Part shown: in pieces, positions 16,631-26,954 of the stretch
Layout of the letters: every line of letters begins with the position of its first letter
Numbering within the stretch: the first letter of the stretch is position 1
Assembly (NCBI RefSeq): GCF_027923905.1
Contig: NZ_AP026966.1
Coordinates: 2,605,001 to 2,669,000 of the forward strand
DNA from: Massilia varians
GTDB lineage: Bacteria > Pseudomonadota > Gammaproteobacteria > Burkholderiales > Burkholderiaceae_D
Direction of reading: 5' to 3'
Length of the DNA stretch: 64,000 bases
Notes under the pieces: generated by a model
What the model was told of the DNA's origin: nothing
The model's input: the letters and a program-made list of their open reading frames with translations, nothing else
Database searches by the model: none
Translations under genes and position numbers: made by a program

Positions 16631-17182
16631 ATGAGCCTGGCGGGTTGGGGCGACCTGCTGCTCTACCTGCTACCCTCGGCCGCGCTGGCGCTGCTGCTGT
16701 GGATCGGTTCTGGCGCGCATCCCTTCTTCTTCGTGTTCACCGCGGCCGGCACCCTGTGCCACGAGCTGGCGCATTTCTCGGTCGGCCTGCTCACCAATGC
16801 CGAGCCGGTCGGGCTGAGCGTGATTCCGAAACGCATCAAGAAGCCCCGCGGCGGCGGACCGGGCAAGGGCCACAACTGGGAGCTCGGTTCCGTCACCTTC
16901 GCCAACCTGCGCTGGTACAACGCGGCGCCGAGCGCGCTGGCCCCGCTCCTGGTGCTGGCGCTGCCCTTCGCCGTGGCCTGGTGGCGCACCCGGCACGGCC
17001 TGGTGTTCGAGCCGCTCGACCTCGCGCTGGCCTTCCTGCTGGCGCCGCAATTCCTGTCCTTCTGGCCCTCGCCGGTGGACTGGCGCCTGGCGGCGCGTTC
17101 CTGGCCATGGATCCCGATCCTGCTGCTTGCCGGATTTGCCATGGTTTTCCGCGCCGAACTGCTCCAGCTTGTCAAAGGATGA
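16631..17182 (+). CDS. Small integral membrane protein with HExxH motif (putative M50-like protease)
   Basis: A 183-aa protein with about four membrane helices. The second hydrophobic segment contains CHELAHF, an HExxH zinc motif at residues 44-48, followed by FSVGLLTNAEPVGLSV. This layout recalls intramembrane zinc proteases and M50-like fragments, where HExxH lies in the first or second helix. The second typical site-2-protease motif (NxxPxxxxDG) is absent; the nearest candidate is FWPSPVDW near residue 141. Catalysis is therefore only possible, not shown. It is coupled to tdk (1-nt gap). Confidence 0.6.
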   Translation: MSLAGWGDLLLYLLPSAALALLLWIGSGAHPFFFVFTAAGTLCHELAHFSVGLLTNAEPVGLSVIPKRIKKPRGGGPGKGHNWELGSVTFANLRWYNAAPSALAPLLVLALPFAVAWWRTRHGLVFEPLDLALAFLLAPQFLSFWPSPVDWRLAARSWPWIPILLLAGFAMVFRAELLQLVKG

Positions 17183-17339
17183 ATGCCTGGCTTACGCCAG
17201 CCTTAATTAATGGGCGTAAATGCGCAGTTGCCGGCTCTGCCTTCCTCCGGCTTCCTGTAGAATGACCCGCACAGGGCGTATTGACCGGCCCGCCGCCGGT
17301 CGCGCCGAGGCATGTAATTTCGTTTCGGAGAGACGACGA

Positions 17340-19649
17340 ATGAAGAAGCACCACCTGTTCATGGCCGCGATGGCCTTTGCGATGTCCGCCCATGTGGTGA
17401 CTGCCCAGCCGGAAAAGGAAAAGCTCGCGGTCGCGGCTGCCGTTCCGGCCAAGGCCGCAGGCGCCGGTGCCGGGTCGGCCGCTGCCACGCTGCAGATGAA
17501 GCCGCTGGCCGAGCAAACCCAGGCGGCGCTGTGGGCCTCGCGGGTGCTCGGCCGCTACCACTACAAGGCGGTGCCGCTCGACGACGCTATGTCGGTGAAG
17601 ATCTTCGATAACTATTTCGACGGGCTCGACGGCGAGAAACTGTATTTCGTCCAGGCGGACATCGACAAGTTCGCGTCGCTGCGGACCAGGATGGACGACG
17701 CCATCAACAACGAAGACCTGACCGGTCCCTTCGCCATCTACAACCTGTTCCAGCAGCGCTATATCGAGCGCATGAACTACGCGCGCGAATTGCTGAAGAC
17801 CCGCCCCGACTTCACCCTCGACGAGTCGATCGAGCTCGACCGCGAGAAGTCGCCCTGGGCCAAGAGCGAAGACGAAGTCCGCGAATTGTGGCGCAAGCGC
17901 GTCAAGAACGACTGGTTGCGCCTGAAGCTCGCCGGCAAGGAAGAAAAAGCCATCCGCGAGACGCTCGACAAGCGCTACGAGAACTACGTCACCCGCATGC
18001 GCAAGCTGAACAACGAGGACGTGTTCCAGATGTTCATGAACGCGTATGCCACCGCGATCGAGCCGCACACCAACTACCTGGGCCCGCGCTCGGCCGACAA
18101 CTTCGACATCGCCATGCGCCTGTCGCTGGAGGGTATCGGCGCCGTGCTGCAGACGCGCGACGAATACACGATCATCCGCGAGATCGTGCCGGGCAGCCCG
18201 GCCGCGCTGTCGGGCAAGCTGAAGGTCGGCGACCGCATCGTCGGCGTGGCCCAGGGCGACAAGCCGTTCACGGACGTGCTTGGCTGGCGCATCGACGACG
18301 TCGTGCAGCTGGTGCGCGGCGAGAAGGGTACCACGGTCCGCCTCGACGTCCTGCCCGGCGACGCCGGCCCGGACGCCAAGCACGTGACCGTGTCGATGGT
18401 GCGCAAGAAAATCAGCATGGAAGAGCAGGCCGCCAAGAAATCGATCATCGAGGTCAAGGAAGGCGCCTTCAAGCGCCGCATCGGCGTGATCTCGCTGCCG
18501 ACCTTCTACCTCGACTTCGAGGCGCGCCGCCGCGGCGACAAGGATTACCGCAGCGCCACCCGCGACGTGGCCCGCATCCTGGGCGAACTCAAGAAGGACA
18601 AGGTCGACAACGTCCTGATCGACCTGCGCAACAACGGCGGCGGCTCGCTCACCGAGGCGATCGAACTGACCGGCCTGTTCATCGACAAGGGCCCGGTGGT
18701 CCAGCAGCGCGATGCGCAGGGCCGCGTCGAGGTCGAGTCCGATCTGCAGCCGGGCCTGGCCTGGGACGGCCCGATGGGCGTCCTGATCAACCGCGGCTCG
18801 GCCTCGGCATCGGAAATCTTCGCCGCCGCGGTGCAGGACTACGGCCGCGGCCTGGTGATCGGCGAACCGAGCTTCGGCAAGGGCACGGTGCAGACCCTGA
18901 TCGACCTGGACCGCTTCGCGCCGGGCGAGAAGGTGCGCTATGGCGAGCTCAAGATGACGATCGCGCAGTTCTTCCGCATCAATGGCGGCACCACCCAGCT
19001 GCGCGGCGTAACGCCGGACATCAAGCTGCCGGTGCTGTCCGACCTGGACAGCTTCGGCGAGTCGTCCTATCCCAACGCGCTGCCCTGGGTGGCCATCAAG
19101 CCGGCCAATTACACGGCGGCGGGCGACCTCAAGGAGCTGATCGGTCCGCTGCAAAAGCGTCATGAAACCCGGATTGCGAAGGACAAGGAGTTCCAGTTCC
19201 TGCAGGAAGACATCGCCGAGGTGCGCAAGCTTCGCAAGGAGAACGCGATTTCGCTGAACGAGGCGGTGCGCCGCAAGGAACGTGATGCCCAGGACGCCCG
19301 CGCCAAGTTGCGCGAAGCGCGCCTGGCCGGCGCCAGCGGCACCAGCAGCGACGAGCCGGCAGCAGGTCCGGCCGGCAAGGAAGCGCGCGGCAAGGTGCCG
19401 GACCCGACCAAGCCGGCCAAGGCGGTCACTGCCGTGCGCGGCACGCCGCGCCAGGACGATGGCCTGCAGTACGATGAACGCGACCTGCAGGCGGAGCTGG
19501 CGGCGGAGAAGGCGGCCAAGGAGGCCAAGGACATCCTGCTGCAGGAAGCCGCCAACATCCTGGCCGACGAAGTCGGCATGCTGCGGACCGATACGCGCCT
19601 GGCTTCGCGCGCCATGCCCTACATGGCGAGCCCGCGCAACGGCAACTGA
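17340..19649 (+). CDS. prc: Tail-specific protease, S41 family
   Basis: A 769-aa periplasmic carboxy-terminal processing protease. Signal peptide (cleavage after VVTA, about residue 22), N-terminal helical Prc domain, PDZ domain (about 250-345, from LSLEGIGAVLQ), S41 catalytic core and the long C-terminal DUF3340-type helical region (about 630-769). Ser-Lys dyad: S489 in GSASASE and K514 in FGKGTVQ, with the same 25-residue spacing as E. coli Prc (S452/K477) and Q518 four residues on. It trims C-termini of envelope proteins such as PBP3 and MepS in known systems. The start behind CGGAGAGA is chosen over earlier in-frame codons because it begins the signal peptide. Confidence 0.93.
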   Translation: MKKHHLFMAAMAFAMSAHVVTAQPEKEKLAVAAAVPAKAAGAGAGSAAATLQMKPLAEQTQAALWASRVLGRYHYKAVPLDDAMSVKIFDNYFDGLDGEKLYFVQADIDKFASLRTRMDDAINNEDLTGPFAIYNLFQQRYIERMNYARELLKTRPDFTLDESIELDREKSPWAKSEDEVRELWRKRVKNDWLRLKLAGKEEKAIRETLDKRYENYVTRMRKLNNEDVFQMFMNAYATAIEPHTNYLGPRSADNFDIAMRLSLEGIGAVLQTRDEYTIIREIVPGSPAALSGKLKVGDRIVGVAQGDKPFTDVLGWRIDDVVQLVRGEKGTTVRLDVLPGDAGPDAKHVTVSMVRKKISMEEQAAKKSIIEVKEGAFKRRIGVISLPTFYLDFEARRRGDKDYRSATRDVARILGELKKDKVDNVLIDLRNNGGGSLTEAIELTGLFIDKGPVVQQRDAQGRVEVESDLQPGLAWDGPMGVLINRGSASASEIFAAAVQDYGRGLVIGEPSFGKGTVQTLIDLDRFAPGEKVRYGELKMTIAQFFRINGGTTQLRGVTPDIKLPVLSDLDSFGESSYPNALPWVAIKPANYTAAGDLKELIGPLQKRHETRIAKDKEFQFLQEDIAEVRKLRKENAISLNEAVRRKERDAQDARAKLREARLAGASGTSSDEPAAGPAGKEARGKVPDPTKPAKAVTAVRGTPRQDDGLQYDERDLQAELAAEKAAKEAKDILLQEAANILADEVGMLRTDTRLASRAMPYMASPRNGN

Positions 19650-19680
19650 GCGGCGCACTGCGCGACCTGAACCGGTGAGG

Positions 19681-19715
19681 TGGCCGGCCCTGCTTGCAGG
19701 GCCGGCCATTTTTTT
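19681..19715 (+). terminator. prc terminator, its U-tract used as IS target
   Basis: A perfect 12-bp stem (TGGCCGGCCCTG / CAGGGCCGGCCA) with loop CTTG is followed by seven Ts at 19709-19715. The ISL3 element begins at the next base. The 8-bp duplication ATTTTTTT (19708-19715) recurs at 21049-21056, so the terminator still has its U-tract. Confidence 0.93.
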
Positions 19716-21048
19716 GGTTCTTCGCGGGGAATGGGGGAAGACGGGGTTGACGATCTAATCGGGAGGTGGTGGCGGTGGCCTGATGTTGGTAGATTGATAG
19801 TCGCCAAACAAATCAGTCTATCAAACCACCGCCATGCTCAATGCTATGTCGTCTGTCCCGTTTTGGGAAGGCCATATTGTCGACACCGTCCAAGAACAAG
19901 AAGACGGATCACTGTTAATCGTTCTCGATACCTGCCCGGCAAGGGATGCTGTGTGCGGAGCGTGCCACCAGCCTTGCGCCCTGGTGCATGAGCGCCGAAG
20001 GCGTAAGGTGCGCGATCGCGACGTTCTGGACAAGCGCGTCTGGCTCGATGTGCCGGTACGGCGGCTGGACTGCCATCACTGCAATGCACGAGTGGCCGAG
20101 CACATTGTTTGGCTCGACCGCCGGGCGCGCATCACGCACCGCGTGCGTCTGTGGGTCGAGGCGCTGGCGCAGTTGCTGCCCATAGCCCATATAGCCCGGT
20201 TGACCGGGCTGCACTGGCATACCATCAAAGAGATTGATCATCGGCGACTAAAGCAGCTGCACGGCGACTTCTCGGCGGTGGGCGTACGCCGCTTGGTCAT
20301 GGACGAATTTGCCCTGCACAAGGGCCATCGCTACGCTACCGTGGCCATGGATGCCGAGCGTATGCGCGTCTTGTGGGTTGGGGAAGGCAACAGCCGGGAA
20401 GCGATCCGGCCATTCTTTGAGCTGCTGGGCGAGCAAGGCTGCCAGCGAATCGAGGCGGTGGCCATGGATATGAACACGGCCATGGACCTTGAAGTGCGTC
20501 AGCAATGTCCAAACGCGGAGGTGGTCTACGATTTGTTTCATGTCGTGGCCCGCTTCGGCCGCGAAGTCGTCGACCGGGTGCGCGTCGATCAAGCCAATAC
20601 GTTACGGGCCGAACCAAAAGCGCGCCAGGTCATCAAGCGTAGCCGCTGGCTGTTACTACGCAACCGCGACAACCTCAAGGCCGAACAGGCCGTCAAGCTC
20701 GAAGAACTGCTCGCCGCCAATCAGCCGCTGGCAACGGTCTACCTGCTCAAGACCGAACTGAAAGAGATCTGGTATGCGCCATCGGTCCGGGAAGGTGCTC
20801 GTCGATGGAAGGCTTGGCTCAAACTCGCCTTGGAAAGCCATATCACACCGCTGATCCAGTTTGCCAAACGGCTGGCCAAGTACCGGCGCGGCATTCTGGC
20901 TTCGGCCATCTATCCGATGAACTCATCGATCCTGGAAGGCGTCAACAACCGCATCAAAGTCATCAAGCGCATGGCCTACGGATTTCGGGATGCATCCTAC
21001 TTCTTCCTGAAAATCAAGGATGCGTTTCCCGGCAAAACGCGATGAACC
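19716..21048 (+). mobile_element. ISL3-family insertion sequence, intact, with 8-bp target duplication
   Basis: A 1,333-bp element. The left end begins GGTTCTTCGCG and the right end, read inward, begins GGTTCATCGCG (10 of 11 match, with weaker similarity beyond). It is flanked by the direct repeat ATTTTTTT (19708-19715 and 21049-21056). An 8-bp duplication is typical of ISL3. The single transposase ORF is intact and its stop lies inside the right terminal repeat. Confidence 0.92.
19834..21045 (+). CDS. ISL3-family DDE transposase
   Basis: A 403-aa protein. The N-terminal zinc-ribbon-type region has two Cys pairs (CGACHQPC at about 41-48; DCHHC at about 79-83), followed by an HTH (about 110-135: ARLTGLHWHTIKEID). 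The ISL3 DDE domain begins near VMDEFALHKGHRYATV (first Asp about 156), with AVAMDMNTAM and the terminal NRIKVIKRMAYGFRD block. Length and motifs are complete, so the transposase is probably active. Confidence 0.95.
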   Translation: MLNAMSSVPFWEGHIVDTVQEQEDGSLLIVLDTCPARDAVCGACHQPCALVHERRRRKVRDRDVLDKRVWLDVPVRRLDCHHCNARVAEHIVWLDRRARITHRVRLWVEALAQLLPIAHIARLTGLHWHTIKEIDHRRLKQLHGDFSAVGVRRLVMDEFALHKGHRYATVAMDAERMRVLWVGEGNSREAIRPFFELLGEQGCQRIEAVAMDMNTAMDLEVRQQCPNAEVVYDLFHVVARFGREVVDRVRVDQANTLRAEPKARQVIKRSRWLLLRNRDNLKAEQAVKLEELLAANQPLATVYLLKTELKEIWYAPSVREGARRWKAWLKLALESHITPLIQFAKRLAKYRRGILASAIYPMNSSILEGVNNRIKVIKRMAYGFRDASYFFLKIKDAFPGKTR

Positions 21049-21327
21049 ATTTTTTTTGGCACGGGTACGTGCAGGGTTGATTTAAAAATCGCTTTTGCGC
21101 GATGCGAAGTTTCTGCAGCATCAAGGAATTCAACGAGGCGATTTGCCCCTGCTATGCACGGCGCATAGGTCGGGTAGGATCATTCTTACTTAATTATGGG
21201 TGTTTTTCTCGATTTCATACCTCGCGCACTGTTGAGCTACCGCTAAAGTTGTCTTTTTTTTAGCTGTGGTAGCATAACTCTACGGTTGTAAGAACAACAA
21301 TTGAACATCAACTTAGGAGTTATCATC

Positions 21328-22107
21328 ATGCTCATTCGCCGCCTTGTCATCGCAAGTCTCATCGCCGGCGCAGCTTCGGCCCAGGCCGGTACCATCACCA
21401 CCCCGGCTACCCAGCCGTCGAATGTCGTCGGCGCCTGGACTGCGGGCAATGGTACCGATGTGCTCGGCTCCGGTGTCCTGCAAGGGAACGTGGACCTGGT
21501 TGCCGGTGTCGCCCACACGGCCAACGCCAGCCTGACCGACATCCTGTACGGTAAAGTGGCAGGCAGCTCCCAGCAGGTCGGGGGCCAGACCCAGCTGTTC
21601 TTCCAGCGCGGCATCGAGGCGAACTATCTGCTGGCGTCCGGTCATGGCCTGCTGGCTGCAACCGCGGGCCTCGGCAAGCAGGTCGTCGGCGACGCCTATG
21701 GTGCCATCATTTCCGACGCCGTGACCAAGGCGCCGGGCATGACCGGTGGCGGCAACCAGACTGCGCCCGGCAATTCGGGCGGCAATAACAGCGCGATCAT
21801 GCCGCCGTCCGGCGGACAGGGGAGCGGCTCCAACGGCAATGGCAACGGCAACGGCAATGGTAACGGCAACGGCAATGGCAACGGCAACGGCAACGGTAGC
21901 GGTAACGGCATCGACAACGGTAACGGCATCGGCAACGGCGCCCAGAACGGCAACGGCAATGGCATCGGCAACGGCAACGGCAATGGCCTGGGCAACGTCG
22001 CCAACCAGGAAGGCCAGGCAGCCGAGGTCCCGGAACCATCGAGCATCGCCTTGCTTCTGCTGGGCATGATGGGCGCGGGTGCGATGTCGCGCCGCCGCAG
22101 CCGCTGA
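21328..22107 (+). CDS. PEP-CTERM sorting domain protein with (NG)n repeat
   Basis: A 259-aa exported protein: signal peptide (cleavage after AASAQA), globular N-terminal half, and a long low-complexity Asn-Gly tract (about 168-223). It ends with a PEP-CTERM anchor, VPEPSS + hydrophobic helix + RRRSR (234-259). Such proteins are recognised and cut by an exosortase (not in this window) and usually reach the cell surface or exopolysaccharide matrix. Start at ATG 21328 with TAGGAG upstream; an earlier in-frame TTG at 21301 is less likely. The 270 nt between the ISL3 element and this gene hold no gene. Confidence 0.85.
   Translation: MLIRRLVIASLIAGAASAQAGTITTPATQPSNVVGAWTAGNGTDVLGSGVLQGNVDLVAGVAHTANASLTDILYGKVAGSSQQVGGQTQLFFQRGIEANYLLASGHGLLAATAGLGKQVVGDAYGAIISDAVTKAPGMTGGGNQTAPGNSGGNNSAIMPPSGGQGSGSNGNGNGNGNGNGNGNGNGNGNGSGNGIDNGNGIGNGAQNGNGNGIGNGNGNGLGNVANQEGQAAEVPEPSSIALLLLGMMGAGAMSRRRSR
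21832..21997 (+). repeat. GGC-AAC/AAT hexamer array coding (Gly-Asn)n
   Basis: About 166 bp of nearly uninterrupted 6-bp units (GGCAAC or GGCAAT), with a few Ile/Ser/Asp/Gln/Leu interruptions in the second half. Slippage would change length in steps of two residues without breaking the frame. Confidence 0.85.
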
Positions 22108-22165
22108 TCGTTCGCTGATCCTCCGCATACAGGGCGGATGCCCGCTCTGCATGCTTTTCAAATTT

Positions 22166-22177
22166 CTGACTAGTCAG
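22166..22177. promoter_or_regulatory. Palindromic operator candidate upstream of acyl-CoA operon
   Basis: A perfect 12-bp palindrome, CTGACTAGTCAG, lies 68 nt before the first acyl-CoA dehydrogenase gene. It overlaps the -35 position of a promoter whose -10 is TACAAT (22191-22196). Such sites are typical of TetR- or MarR-type repressors of acyl-CoA pathways, but the regulator is not in this window. Confidence 0.45.
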
Positions 22178-22244
22178 CAAAACTGTCGGGTACAATCCTT
22201 GTGAACGATCGTGCTTTTTAAGGCGGCGACAACAAGGAGACGAC

Positions 22245-23447
<1,203 letters not shown>

Positions 23448-23458
23448 GGAGAAACCCG

Positions 23459-24598
23459 ATGCATGTCGATTTCAAGGAAGAGCAGCTGCAGTTCGCCGAC
23501 GCGCTCAAGCGCTGGATCGGCCGCGACTATGATTTCGAGCAGCGCCGCGCCATCGTCGCCTCCAGCCAGGGCACCTCGAGCGCGGCCTGGGCCACGCTGA
23601 CCGAGCTGGGCATGACCGCACTGCCGGTGCCCGAGCAGCAGGGCGGCTTCGACGGCACGGCGGTCGACCTGTTCGTGGTGATGCGCGAACTGGGCCGCGG
23701 CCTGGTGGTGGAACCGTATTTCGCCACCGTGCTGGGAACCCGCTTCCTCACGCTGGGCGGGGCCCACGCGGCGCTGCTGGAACAGGTGGCCCAGGGCAGC
23801 TTGACACTGGCCTGCGCGCTGGGCGAACGGCAGGCGCGCCACGACTTGCGCGACATCGCCACCCGCGCCCAGGGCACGGACGGCGGCTGGCGCCTGGATG
23901 GCGAGAAGACGGCGGTCGTGCACGGCCTCGCGGCCGGCGTGCTGGTGGTGCCGGCGCGCACCGGCGGCGGCCAGTGCGACGAAGCCGGCATCACCCTGTT
24001 CGCGGTGCCGGCGGATGCGCCGGGTGTGCAGCTGAGCGGCTACCGCACGCTCGACGGCCAGCGCGCCGCGACCCTGCGCCTGGATGGCGTGCAACTGGGA
24101 CAGGACGCCCTGATCGGCACGCCGGGGGCCGGCTGGGACATCCTCGAGGCAGCGGCGGACTACGGCGCGGGCCTCTTGTGCGCCGAGGCGCTGGGCGCGA
24201 TGGAGGCGCTGTTCGAGGCCACGCTCGACTATCTCAAGACGCGCCAGCAGTTCGGCGTCCCGATCGGCAAGTTCCAGGCGCTGCAGCATCGCATGGCGGA
24301 CATGTATATCCACCTGGAGCAGGCACGCTCGATGGCCTTGCTGGCGGCCGTCACCCTGGATGGCGTCGATACCGGGGAACGGCGCCGGGTGGTGTCGGCG
24401 GCCAAGTATCGGGTCGGCCAGGCGGCCCGCTTCATCGGCCAGCAGGCGGTGCAGCTGCATGGCGGCATGGGCGTGACCGACGAGCTGGCGGCCGCGCACT
24501 ATTTCAAGCGCCTGTCGATGATCGAGCTGAGCCTGGGCGACCGCGACCACCACCTGGCGCGCTTCATGGCGCAGCCGGGCTTCCAGCAAGCCGCGTAA
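23459..24598 (+). CDS. Acyl-CoA dehydrogenase, small (PimD-like) subunit type
   Basis: A 379-aa ACAD-family protein, 11 nt after the preceding gene, starting at ATG 23459 behind GAGGAGA. The middle domain is less conserved: WRLDGEKTAVVHG is recognisable but the FAD-binding S/T-E-P motif is not. The C-terminal part has the ACAD core TRQQFGVPIGKFQALQHRMADM and ends QLHGGMGVTDELAAAHYFKRL. A divergent partner beside a more canonical ACAD supports an alpha/beta heteromer in which FAD and the base are shared. Confidence 0.87.
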   Translation: MHVDFKEEQLQFADALKRWIGRDYDFEQRRAIVASSQGTSSAAWATLTELGMTALPVPEQQGGFDGTAVDLFVVMRELGRGLVVEPYFATVLGTRFLTLGGAHAALLEQVAQGSLTLACALGERQARHDLRDIATRAQGTDGGWRLDGEKTAVVHGLAAGVLVVPARTGGGQCDEAGITLFAVPADAPGVQLSGYRTLDGQRAATLRLDGVQLGQDALIGTPGAGWDILEAAADYGAGLLCAEALGAMEALFEATLDYLKTRQQFGVPIGKFQALQHRMADMYIHLEQARSMALLAAVTLDGVDTGERRRVVSAAKYRVGQAARFIGQQAVQLHGGMGVTDELAAAHYFKRLSMIELSLGDRDHHLARFMAQPGFQQAA

Positions 24599-24607
24599 GG
24601 AGGGCAC

Positions 24608-25075
24608 ATGACACGCCAATGGTATTTCGAAGATTTTTATCCCGGCCAGGAGATCGATCTCGGCGAGCGCCGCGTCAGCGAGGAGGAGATCGTCGCCTTC
24701 GCCCGGGAGTATGATCCGCAGCCTTTCCACGTCGACCGCGAGGCCGCTGGCGCCTCCATCTACGGCGGCGTGATCGCGAGCGGCTGGCACACCTGCAGCC
24801 TGATGATGCGGATGGTCGTCGACGGCCTGATGTGCGCAGCCTCGAGCATGGGCTCGCCCGGCCTGGACGGGGTGCGCTGGCTGCGCCCCCTGCGCGCGGG
24901 CGACACGCTGCGGGTGCGCTACCTCACCACCCGGGTCAAGGCCTCGAACTCGAAGCCGGACCGGGGCGTGGTGTGGTCGAAGTGGACCGCGACCAACCAG
25001 CACGGCGAGGAGATCTGCACCATTGAAGGCATGGGCATGTTCGGGCGCCGTCCTGCGGGAGCGGGCGATGACTAG
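24608..25075 (+). CDS. MaoC-like (R)-specific enoyl-CoA hydratase
   Basis: A 155-aa single hot-dog domain. The hydratase-2 motif region reads AREYDPQPFHVDREAA (about 33-48), with the catalytic Asp/His pair in DPQPFH, and then GVIASGWHT. It would hydrate trans-2-enoyl-CoA made by the two upstream dehydrogenases. AAGGAGGGCAC before the ATG is a strong ribosome site. It overlaps the next MaoC gene by 8 nt. Confidence 0.87.
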   Translation: MTRQWYFEDFYPGQEIDLGERRVSEEEIVAFAREYDPQPFHVDREAAGASIYGGVIASGWHTCSLMMRMVVDGLMCAASSMGSPGLDGVRWLRPLRAGDTLRVRYLTTRVKASNSKPDRGVVWSKWTATNQHGEEICTIEGMGMFGRRPAGAGDD

Positions 25076-25526
25076 GATGATCGTACTTGCACAGCTGCCG
25101 CAGCTGGTGGGGAGCGAGCTGGCCGTATCGCGCTGGTTCGCGGTCGGGCAGGAGCGCATCGACGCCTTTGCCGAGGCCACCGAAGACCGCCAGTGGATCC
25201 ACGTCGATGCCGAGCGCTGCGCCCGCGAGTCGCCCTTCGGCGCGCCGGTGGCGCACGGTTTCCTGACCTTGTCCTTGCTGCCTGCCATGCTGGAAGACGC
25301 GCTCGCGATCGAGGGCATGCGCATGGGGCTGAACTACGGGCTGAACCGGGTGCGCTTTCCGGCGCCGCTGCCGAGCGGGAGCCGGGTGCGGGGCAGGTGG
25401 CTCCTGGGGGCTTGCGATCCGATCGAGGGCGGGGTGCAGCTGACCTGGAACGTCACCGTCGAACCCGAAGGGCAGGGCGCCAAGCCGGTCTGCGCCGCCG
25501 AGTTCCTGGTGCGGGCCTATGCCTGA
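25068..25526 (+). CDS. MaoC-like (R)-specific enoyl-CoA hydratase
   Basis: A 152-aa hot-dog protein with FAEATEDRQWIHVD (about 34-47), where the motif's second Asp gives DRQWIH, then APVAHGFLTLSLL. This is the typical FabZ/MaoC PhaJ-like arrangement. The start at 25068 sits inside the preceding gene (8-nt overlap) with GGGAG upstream; ATG 25077 is an alternative. Two MaoC genes in a row suggest a hetero-oligomer or two chain-length specificities. Confidence 0.85.
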   Translation: MTRMIVLAQLPQLVGSELAVSRWFAVGQERIDAFAEATEDRQWIHVDAERCARESPFGAPVAHGFLTLSLLPAMLEDALAIEGMRMGLNYGLNRVRFPAPLPSGSRVRGRWLLGACDPIEGGVQLTWNVTVEPEGQGAKPVCAAEFLVRAYA

Positions 25527-25533
25527 GCATACC

Positions 25534-25704
25534 CGTAGGGTGGGCGGCTGCACCACCCCTTCGCGTGACCTGCGGCGTCAATGCCGCCCACGCGTTCAAC
25601 GCCCCTTGGAGCAGCGAGTCGGCTGTTCGACAGCCGCTTTAACGCGTGGGCGGCATACGCAAAGCTGTCCCAGCACGCGTTCGGGTGGAGCCGCCCACCC
25701 TACG
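25534..25704. repeat. REP/BIME-like palindromic element
   Basis: A 171-bp intergenic element between two converging operons. The outer arms are a perfect 15-bp inverted repeat with one more near pair (CGTAGGGTGGGCGGCT at 25534-25549; AGCCGCCCACCCTACG at 25689-25704). Inner arms contain GCCGCCCACGCGTT and AACGCGTGGGCGGC (about 25588 and 25639), and there is a small hairpin around CGGCTGTTCGACAGCCG. It can fold as a long nested hairpin. The GTAGGGTGGGC...CCCACGCGTT words are common in repeats of this family's genomes (from memory, not checked). Confidence 0.75.
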
Positions 25705-25706
25705 AT

Positions 25707-26933
<1,227 letters not shown>

Positions 26934-26954
26934 GTGCGTATCCTTGTGATGGGG

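Noticed and set aside
17172..19709. 845-codon minus-strand frame opposite prc
   Set aside because: It mirrors prc exactly and has no protein family features, while prc has all catalytic motifs.
21832..21997. CRISPR-like array
   Set aside because: The hexamer repeat has no spacers and lies inside the PEP-CTERM reading frame.
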